A stretch of 64,000 nt of DNA from contig NZ_CP096115.1 in NCBI RefSeq assembly GCF_024662215.1, positions 930,001-994,000 of the forward strand, in the 5' to 3' direction. Positions 52,453 to 62,239 of the stretch are shown here, one piece after another; the stretch's first letter is position 1, and each line of letters begins with the position of its first letter. Position numbers and translations under genes: made by a program. A model generated the notes under the pieces. The model ran no database searches and had not been told where the DNA came from. It saw nothing but the letters and a program-made list of their open reading frames with translations. This DNA comes from Methanoplanus endosymbiosus. GTDB taxonomy: Archaea; Halobacteriota; Methanomicrobia; Methanomicrobiales; Methanomicrobiaceae.

Positions 52453-54558
52453 GTGCGACAAGGAAAGCTATAACATAGATTGCGTAAGCTATCCTTTTCG
52501 TTTGGGACATCTCTACCGCAGCATGCATTTCCGGTAACGGAATTGTGTGAAGCCTGCGGAACAACGTGGAGAAAATCAGGAGTCTAACCTGATCAATCTG
52601 CCAGAGAAAGGATGCCATGGAGAAGCAAACGCTGAATCATCGTATGGGTCGTTATTCGCGACAAGCGAAATTTAGACTGCTACGCTTGAACCAAAATGGT
52701 ATGGAATCAGGTTATAACGGTAACTGACACGATATAACGAACGAACAGACGATTCCCGGCCTAAAGATGACTCCTAAAGCATCTATATTATCTATGTTAT
52801 AGAACTTGGAAACCCGTATGCACTCCTCCATGGGGGTATGAAGGCTGTGAAGCCAACAAATGGTGTAGACGGAACAGGATGTCCTAAAAAGCTAATGCCT
52901 GCCGTAACGGGTGGGATAGAAGTATTTGCTTCAACCTGAAAGGGTGCTGACGTAGGACAGGTATTTCTAAGCAATGAAGGAAGGTAAACTTATGAAAGTA
53001 TGTCATTCAATGACGCAGAATTGCGAGAAGCATACTGACAGAGATCTTGCCCAGCAATGGAATTCTATTGACTGGTATAAAGTAAGATCTACTGTTAATC
53101 GGCTACAGATCCGGATTGCAAAGGCAACGAAAGAAGAAAATTGGAACTTGGTGAAACGTCTTTCTTACCTGTTAACTCATTCAAGGTCAGCAAAATTACT
53201 GGCCATACGAATTGTTACACAGAACAGAGGTAAGCGTACACCCGGAATAGATGGAGAAATCTGGAACTCAGCATCGGCAAAGATGCAGGCAGTTCTGAGC
53301 CTCACAGACAAAAATTACTGTGCAAAACCATTACGACGTATTTATATCCTCAAACCAGGTAAGAAAACAAAACGACCTATCTCAATTCCAACCATGTATG
53401 ACCGGGCAATGCAGGCACTTTATGGATTGGCACTTCAGCCAATCGCAGAAACAACAGCAGATCCCCGCTCCTTTGGATTTAGACTCTTCAGATCAGCACA
53501 AGATGCATCAGAATATGCATTCACATGTTTAGGAAGAAAAACGTCATCTACATGGATTCTGGAAGGTGATATCAAGGGATGTTTTGATAATATCAACCAC
53601 GAGTGGCTTAAGGAACACATACCTATGGATAAATCAATCCTCACACAGTTCCTAAAATCGGGATTTGTATTTGATAATTCTCTCTTTTCCACAGACAGAG
53701 GTACTCCACAGGGAGGCCTAATATCTCCAATCCTTGCAAACATGACACTTGATGGAATAGAGCACATTCTTAATGTACGATTCCCCAAGATGAAAATGCA
53801 TTTCATTCGCTATGCAGATGACTTTTTAGTTATCATACCTACAGCGGAGACTGCGAATGAAGCAAAGGAGATAATAAGAGAATTCCTCGCAATAAAAGGC
53901 TTGGAATTATCGGAAGAGAAAACAGTGATTACTAATATCAATGATGGCTTTGACTTTTTAGGGTATAATTTCAGGAAATATAAAGGAAAACTCCTTATCA
54001 AGCCCTCTAAGAAATCAATCAAGTTAATCACAGACAAAATCAGGGACAAAACCAGAAAAGCAAGAGCATGGTCCCAGGATGAATTGATAAAGGTATTAAA
54101 TCCAACAATACGGGGCTGGGTAAACTACCATCGCCATAATTCAGCCAAGGAGACTTTCCAGAAATTAGATAGTTATCTTTGGACAGTAACTTGGAAATGG
54201 GGAAAACGTCGGCACTCTAATAAAGGTCATAAATGGATAGCAAGTAAATATTGGCATGTAGAAGGTAAAAGGAACTGGGTTTTCAAAACAGAAGAGAATA
54301 CTTTAATACAATTCTCGGAAAACTCTATCCGTAGACATTCCTATCCAAAGTTGAATGCAAATCCATATCTTGACAGGAAGTATTTCCTCGAAAGAAAGGA
54401 ACGCATGAGAAGACAAACACCTTGGGTTCAAACCAATTTATTTTATTTCGCTGTGCCGCCCAAAAACGGGTAGTGAAATGCGTGAGCGTACTGCGGTGAA
54501 AGTCGCACGGTGCGTTCTTGGAAGAGGGCGTAGGAGAAATCCTGTGCCCTTATTCGAC
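52453..54558 (+). mobile_element. Group II intron (ribozyme plus reverse transcriptase)
   Basis: The 5' end GTGCGAC fits the GUGYG start. Domain V is the exact 34-nt form at 54484-54517 (GAGC...GGTGAAAGTCGCAC...GTTC). Domain VI (54518-54558) has a bulged A between CCCTT and TTC. The bulge is seven nucleotides from a final GAC, giving the AY end. The ORF at 52974 lies in domain IV. Total about 2.1 kb. The boundaries are by structure, not by an empty site. Confidence 0.8.
52974..54473 (+). CDS. Group II intron reverse transcriptase/maturase
   Basis: 499 residues; a second in-frame ATG at 52992 has GGAAGG upstream and may be the start. RVT_N (about 25-85, ending GKRTPGIDGEIW), RT palm with FRLFRSAQDASEYA, a GTPQGGLISPILANMTLDGIE stretch, and the catalytic RYADDFLVI (Asp281 and Asp282). 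Domain X/maturase is NPTIRGWVNYHRHNSAKETF and WKWGKRRHSNKGHKWI. It ends at AVPPKNG just before domain V, with no HNH endonuclease domain. Such endonuclease-free proteins can still splice and retrohome at replication forks. Confidence 0.92.
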   Translation: MKEGKLMKVCHSMTQNCEKHTDRDLAQQWNSIDWYKVRSTVNRLQIRIAKATKEENWNLVKRLSYLLTHSRSAKLLAIRIVTQNRGKRTPGIDGEIWNSASAKMQAVLSLTDKNYCAKPLRRIYILKPGKKTKRPISIPTMYDRAMQALYGLALQPIAETTADPRSFGFRLFRSAQDASEYAFTCLGRKTSSTWILEGDIKGCFDNINHEWLKEHIPMDKSILTQFLKSGFVFDNSLFSTDRGTPQGGLISPILANMTLDGIEHILNVRFPKMKMHFIRYADDFLVIIPTAETANEAKEIIREFLAIKGLELSEEKTVITNINDGFDFLGYNFRKYKGKLLIKPSKKSIKLITDKIRDKTRKARAWSQDELIKVLNPTIRGWVNYHRHNSAKETFQKLDSYLWTVTWKWGKRRHSNKGHKWIASKYWHVEGKRNWVFKTEENTLIQFSENSIRRHSYPKLNANPYLDRKYFLERKERMRRQTPWVQTNLFYFAVPPKNG

Positions 54559-54643
54559 TACAGAGACAGAAAAAAAGGGAGATGAGATCATTTCAGCAGG
54601 TGCACCTTCAGAATATAACAGAACAGAAATATAGTCACTGCTT

Positions 54644-56371
54644 ATGCCGGTTATAAATTCTGTCATAACAGTTACCACAGCATTCTGCCTGATATCGGCA
54701 TTTATTACCTGTGGTCTTGGTTTTTTTGTCTATGCCCAAAAACCCGCGTCCACAGTGCACCGTCTCTTTCTTGCAGTAATGCTTTCAGCAACATACTGGG
54801 CAACGGGCGAATTTTTCATATGGCAGGCAGAAAGCCTTCAGGAAGTGACAATCTGGCTGAAATTCAGTTCATTCTGGCCCATAACAATCGCTTTAGCCTC
54901 ACATTTTATACTGGCATTTACAGGCAGACTTCCGCATGATAAGAAAAAACGCAGAATAATCCTCACCGCATGCATATATGCCCCTGCTCTTATTCTCTCC
55001 ATAATCGGAATATTTACAGAATGCCTCTTCACTGCCGGGTATGATCCTCTTGCAGGGTATATCTACCTCCCAACCCAGAACAATATAATCTGCCCGATAG
55101 AAATTTTTTATACCACGTTCATAATGCTCTGGGCGCTATATGTCGGCTTTATCTCCTGGAGACGTGCAGTGCCGGAGAAGACCCGCAGGCAGAACAGGCT
55201 TCTCTTTGCAGGCATTATTACTGTCGTATTCTTCGGAGCACTCTCCGGAGCAGTACTCCCCCTGTTCAGCATCCATACCCCAAACCTCGTCTTCTTTGGC
55301 CTCGTCATCTTCTCAATAATAATCATCTATACAATACAGCGTTACGGGCTTTTTACTTTAAGCCCGGAAACAGCCGTTCCTGAGATAATGAAAACGATGC
55401 CTGACGGCCTTATTCTTGCAGATCAGAACGGTATTATCGTTGCCGCAAATAAATCTGCCACAAAGATATTTCCATCCTTAAAAGAGCCGGCTGCCGGCAG
55501 ATCTGTAAGCTCACTCATCACAGATGAAGAATACCTGACAATCAGTAATATCCTGGCAGAAAAGGGTGAAATATCCGACTTTGAGATCAGAATTACAGAA
55601 AAAAACCATCGGTATGTAAGCATAGCAGGTTCAGTTGTCCGGGACAGAAACAGCATACCGTCCGGAACTGTACTTATCATCAGGGATATTACGCACCGGA
55701 AAGCCTCAGAGACTGCTCTTCGGGTCGCAAATGACAAACTCTCCATGCTGTCAAGGCTTACCCGCCATGACATAGGCAACCTTGTAACTGCCCTCTCCGG
55801 CTACCTCTCAATTCTTGAGGGCAGAATCAAAAGTCCGGAAGAGAAGCATTACCTCTCACAGGCAACTGTTATTGTTGACAAAATTATGCTGCATCTTGAA
55901 TTCTCACGCAAATATCAGGCGATAGGGTCAAAAAAACCCCAATGGGAAAAACTCAGACAGATTATAAATTCTGCAAAAGAGAGTCTGAAACAGGATAATA
56001 TTGAGATCAATGTAAATATATCCGATATTGAGATGTATGCAGATCCTCTGCTGGAAAAAGTGGTGTACAACCTGCTTGAGAACGCTGTGAGGCATGGCGA
56101 TAAGATAACAGAGATAACGATCACAACAGAAGAGCAGAAAGACGGCAGTCTGGTCCTGAAATTTGAAGATGACGGCACAGGCATACCTGAAGAAGAAAAG
56201 GAGAAGATTTTTTCATACGGCTATGGCAGAAACACCGGTTTTGGACTTGCATTTGCACGTGAACTATTATCTGTTACCGGGATCGGGATAACAGAGAGAG
56301 GTTTGTCTGGAAAAGGTGCGTCTTTTGAGATACAGGTACCCCCGGATGCATGGCGGAAAACCGGAGGATAA
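54644..56371 (+). CDS. 7TM-type PAS sensor histidine kinase
   Basis: 575 residues. About seven membrane helices at residues 5-230 match the HisKA_7TM N-terminal region of archaeal kinases. A PAS domain (about 245-350) follows, with ILADQNGIIVAANKSATKIFP. The H-box is LTRHDIGNLVTALSGYLSIL and the ATPase part has NLLENAVRHG, DDGTGIPEEEKEKIF and GFGLAFARELL. The H-box form is the same RHDI type as the kai-operon kinase. It is immediately downstream of the intron (85 nt), so the intron lies within its upstream region. Confidence 0.9.
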   Translation: MPVINSVITVTTAFCLISAFITCGLGFFVYAQKPASTVHRLFLAVMLSATYWATGEFFIWQAESLQEVTIWLKFSSFWPITIALASHFILAFTGRLPHDKKKRRIILTACIYAPALILSIIGIFTECLFTAGYDPLAGYIYLPTQNNIICPIEIFYTTFIMLWALYVGFISWRRAVPEKTRRQNRLLFAGIITVVFFGALSGAVLPLFSIHTPNLVFFGLVIFSIIIIYTIQRYGLFTLSPETAVPEIMKTMPDGLILADQNGIIVAANKSATKIFPSLKEPAAGRSVSSLITDEEYLTISNILAEKGEISDFEIRITEKNHRYVSIAGSVVRDRNSIPSGTVLIIRDITHRKASETALRVANDKLSMLSRLTRHDIGNLVTALSGYLSILEGRIKSPEEKHYLSQATVIVDKIMLHLEFSRKYQAIGSKKPQWEKLRQIINSAKESLKQDNIEINVNISDIEMYADPLLEKVVYNLLENAVRHGDKITEITITTEEQKDGSLVLKFEDDGTGIPEEEKEKIFSYGYGRNTGFGLAFARELLSVTGIGITERGLSGKGASFEIQVPPDAWRKTGG

Positions 56372-56454
56372 TAAAACAGCTTTTGTATTACAGTCAGCAG
56401 GAAACTATATGAATTAAAAAGGCAACAGAATCTTACACCTTTTCACGTGAACTA

Positions 56455-56477
56455 CCTCTGGGCTAAAGACCCAGAGG
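56455..56477 (-). repeat. IS605-type right-end stem-loop (tnpB 3' side)
   Basis: CCTCTGGG/CCCAGAGG with loop CTAAAGA. On the minus strand it reads as AAGCCTCTGGGTCTTTAGCCCAGAGG followed by TAGTTCAC, the usual end of the omega RNA downstream of tnpB. The upstream part (rc of 56480-56550), with ACGAACAATGGTTCG and GGGGAAGGG, is also typical. Confidence 0.7.
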
Positions 56478-56551
56478 CTTCCTGCTTCATACCCCGAACC
56501 ATTGTTCGTAAGTCCACAGGCCCTTCCCCTCGTTCCAAGGGTGCAAAGATA

Positions 56552-57686
56552 TTATATTCCAATTAGATTCTGTCTATCTAAAGCAAATTTCCTGATATTT
56601 ATTGCGGCATTAATATCCCGGTCATGATGTATCCCACAATCCGGACAAATCCAGTCTCTATCAGATAAAGTCAAATCACGGTTGTAATACCCACATTCAC
56701 TACAGATTTTTGTAGATGGTTCAAATTGTCCTATCCGTAAGATAGTTTTACCGTGTTTCTGTGCCTTATATTCTAATTGAGTAACAAATGAACTCCATGA
56801 TGCATCAGCAATATGTTGTGCCAATTTATGATTTTTTAACATCCCTTCAACATTCAAAGTTTCCAGTGCAATTGCCTGGTTCTCGCATACTAATCTAAAA
56901 GAGAGTTTGTGCTGGAAATCGCTTCTTTGATTGTGAATTTTTTCATGAATTTTTGCTACTGCATTTTTTGCTTTATTTCTGTTGTTAGAACCTTTTTGTT
57001 TTCTACTCAATCGTTTTTGCAACACTTTCATTCGGAGAATTGACTGTTTCAAATATCGGGGATTGTCAATCTTTTCCCCATTGGAAAGTATTGCAAAATC
57101 TTTGATACCTACATCAACACCCATGGTTGTATTTACATCAAAACATTGTGCAGGAGGTTGCTCCTGTCCATCATCTATCAGAATACTAATGAAAAATTTG
57201 CCCGTTGAGGTGACTGACACTGTTGCAGTTTTTCCGGGCTCCTTCATATTTCCTGTGTAATTTTGTTTTAACCCATCCAATTTTAGGTAATTTAATTTTA
57301 TGAGTATCAAAATTCACAATATAATGTTGTGGAACTGAAAATGACTGCACTGGATTTTTTCGGGATTTGAATTTTGGAAATCCTTTCTTTTCCCGGAAGA
57401 AACGAGTAAATGCATTCTCAAGATTTAACAATGCACTCTGTATTGATTGCGAATTAACATCTTTCATCCAATCATGCTCTGATTTCAAATCAGGCAGCAT
57501 TTTTTGTAATGCAAATCTCGATATTGATTTTCCATCTGTTTCATAAGTTCGGATCTTATTTTCCAGACCCCAATTGTAGATAAACCTACAGGCACCGAAA
57601 TGCTGAAAGAACATTTTCTCCTGTTCTTTGTTAGGATAGATTCGGTATTTGTAGGCTCTCAACATATATATTTGGTTTGATTTCAA
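56552..57686 (-). pseudogene. tnpB: tnpB (IS200/IS605 RNA-guided nuclease), frameshifted
   Basis: A ~377-residue TnpB in two pieces. The first (57186-57686) has the OrfB helix-turn-helix start MLRAYKYRIYPNKEQEKMFF and the insert KSRKNPVQSFSVPQ. The second (56552-57310) holds the RuvC motifs (Asp in GVDVGIKDFAIL, Glu in ALETLNVEGM, Asp in HHDRDINAAINI) and the CSECGYY...CPDCG zinc finger. Frame is lost at a run of five A's near 57232; removing one base there would fuse ...YEGARK to TATVSV. Except for that shift the gene is complete. There is no tnpA beside it. Confidence 0.88.
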
Positions 57687-57759
57687 CCCCCCATATATTT
57701 TTTGGTAAAACTACAATTACGAAATATATATATGAGAACAAAGATGATGTCGCTTACAT

Positions 57760-57782
57760 CCCCTTGGCTAAAGACCAAGGGG
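57760..57782 (-). repeat. Stem-loop upstream of tnpB (left end or second solo end)
   Basis: CCCCTTGG/CCAAGGGG with the same CTAAAGA loop and orientation as the right-end hairpin, yet a different stem. It lies about 75 nt before the tnpB start. It can be the subterminal hairpin of the left end or a separate solo element. Confidence 0.6.
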
Positions 57783-57826
57783 ATTTACGCTAAATTTTTA
57801 AAGAAAAGTAGTGTCAGCGGCAGAAG

Positions 57827-58765
57827 ATGAACAATTCTGCGGCTGAGCTTACAGGAGAGAGTAATATGGACAACACTGAGAGCCTTGCTGCAATTTTGGG
57901 GAGTATTGCATCTTATCTCGTCAGTCTGCCGGAGAACGCACTGTCAGGTGATCTCTTTTCTGTAGTAATCCTGCTGATACTGTTGTATGCCATTGCCCTT
58001 CTGACAATCAAGGTTTCGTCAGTAATGATAAAATCAATCAAAATGATTGTCATTCTGGCCATAATCGCCATATCCCTCTACCTGTTCATTAATGACTTTA
58101 TTTTCAGGCTGATCCATGAAGGTCTTTCGGCTGACAATGTAGTATTCGGTATGACCGGCCTCATAGCAGGAGTTATATCCATCCTTCTGGCATGGCACAC
58201 AGCAAGGGTTTCAGTCAGAAAATACCGGGAGCATAAAGAAGAGAAGAAATTAAAAGAAGAGATCTCCCGCATTCAGAGGGAGAGAATGGAATATAAAAAA
58301 GTGGATACAGCAGCAGGAAATATCCCGGAAAAGAGACATCCTCAACCCGAAGAGGTTGCACAGGCAGCAGATGCAATGCCTGAACATGCCACCAATATAT
58401 TTACAGAATTTTCCAGGGACAACCCGATAGGGACAGTTATTCTCTACCTCATTGTAGCAGAATTCGGAATTTTTTCATCCAAAACAATCTCGGCCGCCAC
58501 ACCTCAAACCGGCCTTGTCTTCTTTGTAATATTTATGGCACTTGCCTTCATTTTCATAAAATTTACATATAAATGCTACATAACCGGGCTTAAACACCTT
58601 GCAGTCGCCTTCGTAATCGGTTTTCTCCTCTCAGTCGTGCTCGGGCATTTCTGGGGTGCAATACCCCCTGAAGAACTGCTCTCAATTAACTACTTCTCAT
58701 CCGATGCCCTCGTGGCTCTCATAACCGGACTGTCACTCAGCCTTTTTATGAGCAGCAAAGGGTAA
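57827..58765 (+). CDS. Membrane protein with four helices and a cytoplasmic coiled coil
   Basis: 312 residues. Helices at about 45-65, 70-88, 100-125 are followed by a charged coiled coil (VRKYREHKEEKKLKEEISRIQRERMEY), a linker, and three more helices (about 200-312). I do not recognise the family. The coiled coil suggests a scaffold or dimer. Upstream starts directly beyond the tnpB element. A second ATG at about 57866 precedes MDNTESLA; the first is listed. Confidence 0.65.
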   Translation: MNNSAAELTGESNMDNTESLAAILGSIASYLVSLPENALSGDLFSVVILLILLYAIALLTIKVSSVMIKSIKMIVILAIIAISLYLFINDFIFRLIHEGLSADNVVFGMTGLIAGVISILLAWHTARVSVRKYREHKEEKKLKEEISRIQRERMEYKKVDTAAGNIPEKRHPQPEEVAQAADAMPEHATNIFTEFSRDNPIGTVILYLIVAEFGIFSSKTISAATPQTGLVFFVIFMALAFIFIKFTYKCYITGLKHLAVAFVIGFLLSVVLGHFWGAIPPEELLSINYFSSDALVALITGLSLSLFMSSKG

Positions 58766-58851
58766 CATTCAGGTTATTCCTGACCTGTAAATAAGCCCGC
58801 TCCACCGCCGCAAACACTACCCTTATCCACCAAAAAAACCCAGTTATTAAT

Positions 58852-60378
58852 GTGAAACGTGAGCCATCTGCCAAAAATAACCTAAACTGGTGTAAAAACT
58901 GCAATATCCCCCTGATTGGAAAAACCTGTTCATGCGGCAGTGAACCAAAAAATATACCCCTGCTCCGCCCATATGAAATCAGACCGGCCCTCTCAGCCGA
59001 TTATAAACTGATTAAAACCCTGATAGAAGATAAATTCGGAGAGATACCATTATCACAGGTAATTCTCCTCAATAAAACCGGAGGAGCCGACCGTAACGAT
59101 CTAATTATCATGAACGGGGAGAGACTTGGCTGGCTCATCTTCGACCCGGTAAAACGGGAACACAGATTTGATATCGCTGTAGAGGCCCTGCCATTTATAT
59201 TCAGCCATATAACAAAAGGTATAATAGATATATATACAGATACCAATTACTCCAAAGAGCAGGGCAGAATAGGCGGAAAAAAACTAAAACTGAATTCTCC
59301 GGTTGAAAACGGGACATATATTGTAAAGTATAAGGCAAAGGCCGGAACCGGAATTGTAAAAGACGGCAGCATAAAAATTAAAGAGCTGATTCAGATTTTA
59401 CCTCAGGAAGTCCCCGATCCTGACTGGGATGAAGTAATACAGAAGAATAAATATCATCTCAAAAACCTTGAACGCTCGGCTGTCAGAAGCATAAAACAGC
59501 ATATTAACGACCGTCCGACTGCAAACGTCTCCTTCTCCGGAGGCAAGGACAGCACAGTAGTCCTCCATCTCGGTCAGAAAGCCGGCATAAAAAAAGCATT
59601 CTTCATAGATACAGGACTTGAATTTCCGGAGACAATAGAGTTCGTTGAATCAAAGGATCTGGATATAATCCGGAAAGGTGGTGATTTCTGGAAAAAGACA
59701 GAGACAGACGGCCCTCCGTCAAAGGACAGCAGATGGTGCTGCAAGCTGCTGAAGTTAATTCCCCTTAACGGATATCTCTCTGAGATCGGGCCCTGCGTTA
59801 CAGTTCAGGGCAACCGCTGGTATGAATCGTGGAACAGGGCAGACCTTGAAGAAACAATTGAGAATCCGGGAAATCCGCTCCAGCTCAATATTTCACCAAT
59901 TCGCAGCTGGAGAGCATTTGAGGTTTTTCTCTATATATGGTGGCAGGACCTCGAAGTAAATCCTTTGTATGAAAAAGGACTTGAGAGAATTGGCTGCTAT
60001 CTCTGTCCGGCCATGCTTGAGAGCGAATATGAAGTGGTGCGTAATCTTCATCCGGAATTTACAGAAAGCTGGGATAAATTTCTTACCCTGTGGGCGGAGA
60101 AGAACGGATTTCCGGACGAATACGTAAAATGGGGGCTCTGGAGATGGAAATCACTGCCGCCGAAGATGAAGGAGATATGCAGGGATAACGGTATTCCAAT
60201 AAACTATGGCAACTCCACGGATACAGAACCTTCAGATAACCGTGTAAAAGCCGGAGAGCCAAAACTCAGAAGGACACACGAACCTTCACGCAACTTAATG
60301 CCTGCCGGAAAGAAGAAAAATACTGAGAAATCTTCTGTAAGCAAAAAAGAGAAGACCAAAAGAAAAAACATCAGATAA
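58852..60378 (+). CDS. PUA/PAPS-reductase-like ATP pyrophosphatase protein
   Basis: 508 residues from a GTG. Order: a small zinc ribbon (CKNCNIPLIGKTCSCG), a PUA-like domain (about 40-180, PLSQVILLNKTGG, GERLGWLIFDP), then the PAPS reductase/ATP pyrophosphatase domain with P-loop FSGGKDSTVVLHLG (about 228), DTGLEFPETIEF, RWCCKLLKLIP and CYLCPAMLESEY. A Lys/Ser-rich basic tail ends the protein (KKKNTEKSSVSKKEKTKRKN). The RNA-binding PUA plus basic tail argue for RNA modification or sulfur transfer to RNA rather than assimilatory sulfate reduction. The exact reaction is unknown. Confidence 0.8.
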   Translation: MKREPSAKNNLNWCKNCNIPLIGKTCSCGSEPKNIPLLRPYEIRPALSADYKLIKTLIEDKFGEIPLSQVILLNKTGGADRNDLIIMNGERLGWLIFDPVKREHRFDIAVEALPFIFSHITKGIIDIYTDTNYSKEQGRIGGKKLKLNSPVENGTYIVKYKAKAGTGIVKDGSIKIKELIQILPQEVPDPDWDEVIQKNKYHLKNLERSAVRSIKQHINDRPTANVSFSGGKDSTVVLHLGQKAGIKKAFFIDTGLEFPETIEFVESKDLDIIRKGGDFWKKTETDGPPSKDSRWCCKLLKLIPLNGYLSEIGPCVTVQGNRWYESWNRADLEETIENPGNPLQLNISPIRSWRAFEVFLYIWWQDLEVNPLYEKGLERIGCYLCPAMLESEYEVVRNLHPEFTESWDKFLTLWAEKNGFPDEYVKWGLWRWKSLPPKMKEICRDNGIPINYGNSTDTEPSDNRVKAGEPKLRRTHEPSRNLMPAGKKKNTEKSSVSKKEKTKRKNIR

Positions 60379-60501
60379 AAAAACGGATTTCAGATATGAC
60401 CACAAAAGGATAAGGAGGAATTTATCCATTATCCGGAGATGTCATAAATTCCGCCTTAATTTTGCTTTTTTTAAGAGAATATTTATCATCTGCCTGAATA
60501 A

Positions 60502-61944
60502 TCAGGCAGATTCTGAGCTGATCCTCTCCTCAACACGGGTAAGCATTCTGAGATAGACCATAGCCCAGACGAGAGCCACAACTCCGCCAAGCACATCTCC
60601 GGCAACAATGCCCCACCAGACTCCTTCCTGTCCCATTCCAAGATAATATGTAAATATCCAGGCAATTACTGCAATAAACGCCAGATTTCTCAGGAAGTTG
60701 ATGAACAGAGATGTCATACCCTTTCCGACACCCTGAAACATAGAGCAGGTCATCATTCCGGGCGGGACAAAGATATAAAAGAAGCACATAACCTGCAAAA
60801 AGGCGATCATGCCGGGTGCTATATGGGCACTCTCAGGAGAATATGTAAACATAAGTGTAATCTGCGGTGCAAAAATCCATGTGAGCAGACTTGTCGCCAC
60901 GGCAATTATAAAGCCGAGCTTTAAGCTGTAAATATAGGCAATACGGAGTTTTCCAGGAAGACCTGCACCATAAGCCGCTCCTGCAACCGCAACGAGAGAT
61001 GTCCCTATGGCAATCTGCGGGATTATCGCAAACATAACAACCCTCCATCCGGTGGTGTATATCGCAACCGCATCTGTGCCTGCAACCGAGACAAGTATGC
61101 CGTTTAGTGTGATAACAAGAAATGACATCAGGAAAAACTCGGTGCTTGCCGGAATTCCGACCCCAAGGATATCCTTAATCACCGCTGCTTTTAGGCGGAA
61201 ATTTTTAAAGGAGATTGTAACATATGTATCCTTCTTAATCCAGATCCAGTAGAAGAGGATTACTGTCACAAACATAATCGAAATTACGGTTGCGAGAGCT
61301 GCACCGGTTATACCCATATCCAGATAGTAGATCAGAACCGGGTCAAGGATCATGTTAATAACAGATGATACTGCCATTGCATACATTGTCCTCTTTGTAT
61401 CCCCTTCTGCACGGAGCATTCCATAGACGATATTTGTGAAGAGGACAAATACCGTTCCGGAGAAGATTACAACACCATAATCCGCAGCAAGTCCTGCAAC
61501 ATCACCTGCACCAAGAAGCAGTGATATGGCGGTAATATTTGGGACAAGGACAATTGTCAGAATTACTGAAACTGCAAGCATTATCAGAATCGAATGTGAT
61601 GCCGCAAGATCTGCACCGGCCTTGTCCTTTGCACCAATCCTCCTTGATATTGCAGATGTCGCACCTGCCCCAATGCCATTACCAAAACCGATCAGGACCA
61701 TAAAAACAGGGGTCATAAAACCGACAGCAGCAAGGGCATCGCTTCCAAGTCCTGCAACCCAGAAAGCATCGACAATGTTGTAGATTGTCATCAGGAGCAT
61801 TGCTATAAACATAGGCCCGGCAAGTTTCCTGATTGCAGCCTTTGGATCTCCTGTTAAGACTGATACCCCTTTTGTGGCAATATCATGAATATCAGATTTT
61901 TCTGATAGTGAAGGTGATGATGTCATATTGATATGGCTCCTCAT
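60502..61944 (-). CDS. MATE-family efflux transporter
   Basis: 480 residues with 12 predicted membrane helices in two equivalent halves. The N-terminal LAGPMFIAMLLMTIYNIVDAFWVAGLG and GIGAGATSAISRRIGAKDKAGAD motifs, and the second-half GIPASTEFFLMSF match MATE exporters, which use Na+ or H+ gradients to export cationic drugs or metabolites. The gene is monocistronic. Confidence 0.88.
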   Translation of the reverse strand: MRSHINMTSSPSLSEKSDIHDIATKGVSVLTGDPKAAIRKLAGPMFIAMLLMTIYNIVDAFWVAGLGSDALAAVGFMTPVFMVLIGFGNGIGAGATSAISRRIGAKDKAGADLAASHSILIMLAVSVILTIVLVPNITAISLLLGAGDVAGLAADYGVVIFSGTVFVLFTNIVYGMLRAEGDTKRTMYAMAVSSVINMILDPVLIYYLDMGITGAALATVISIMFVTVILFYWIWIKKDTYVTISFKNFRLKAAVIKDILGVGIPASTEFFLMSFLVITLNGILVSVAGTDAVAIYTTGWRVVMFAIIPQIAIGTSLVAVAGAAYGAGLPGKLRIAYIYSLKLGFIIAVATSLLTWIFAPQITLMFTYSPESAHIAPGMIAFLQVMCFFYIFVPPGMMTCSMFQGVGKGMTSLFINFLRNLAFIAVIAWIFTYYLGMGQEGVWWGIVAGDVLGGVVALVWAMVYLRMLTRVEERISSESA

Positions 61945-62239
61945 GAAATTTACTGAAATACCGGATAATGCCAGTTTAAATTAATTTTCTGTCTGTCCAA
62001 CCGGAAAATATAGTTGTGGCAGGCTCTTTAACATTAATAATAAGGATTATTTATCATCCGGATAAAAAATTTCGTTATATTATATGTTTCAAAAGAGATA
62101 TATATATTGTACAACAGGAAATTTATCGTTAAGGCCGGAATTTACCACCAGAAATTATGACAGTTCAGGAGTATTGTCCAAAAAAAGCAACTCCTGAAGG
62201 CCGGCATTATTCCGGAAGAGACAATGTTATACCCCATAT

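Noticed and set aside
52974-54473. Reverse transcriptase considered as a diversity-generating retroelement or a retron
   Set aside because: Group II domain V and VI sequences and maturase domain X are present, and no template/variable repeat pair was found.
57801-57830. TGTCAGCGG...GAACA similarity between the tnpB flank and the solo end at 1772
   Set aside because: About 20 of 28 bases with gaps; too weak to claim a common flank or target duplication.
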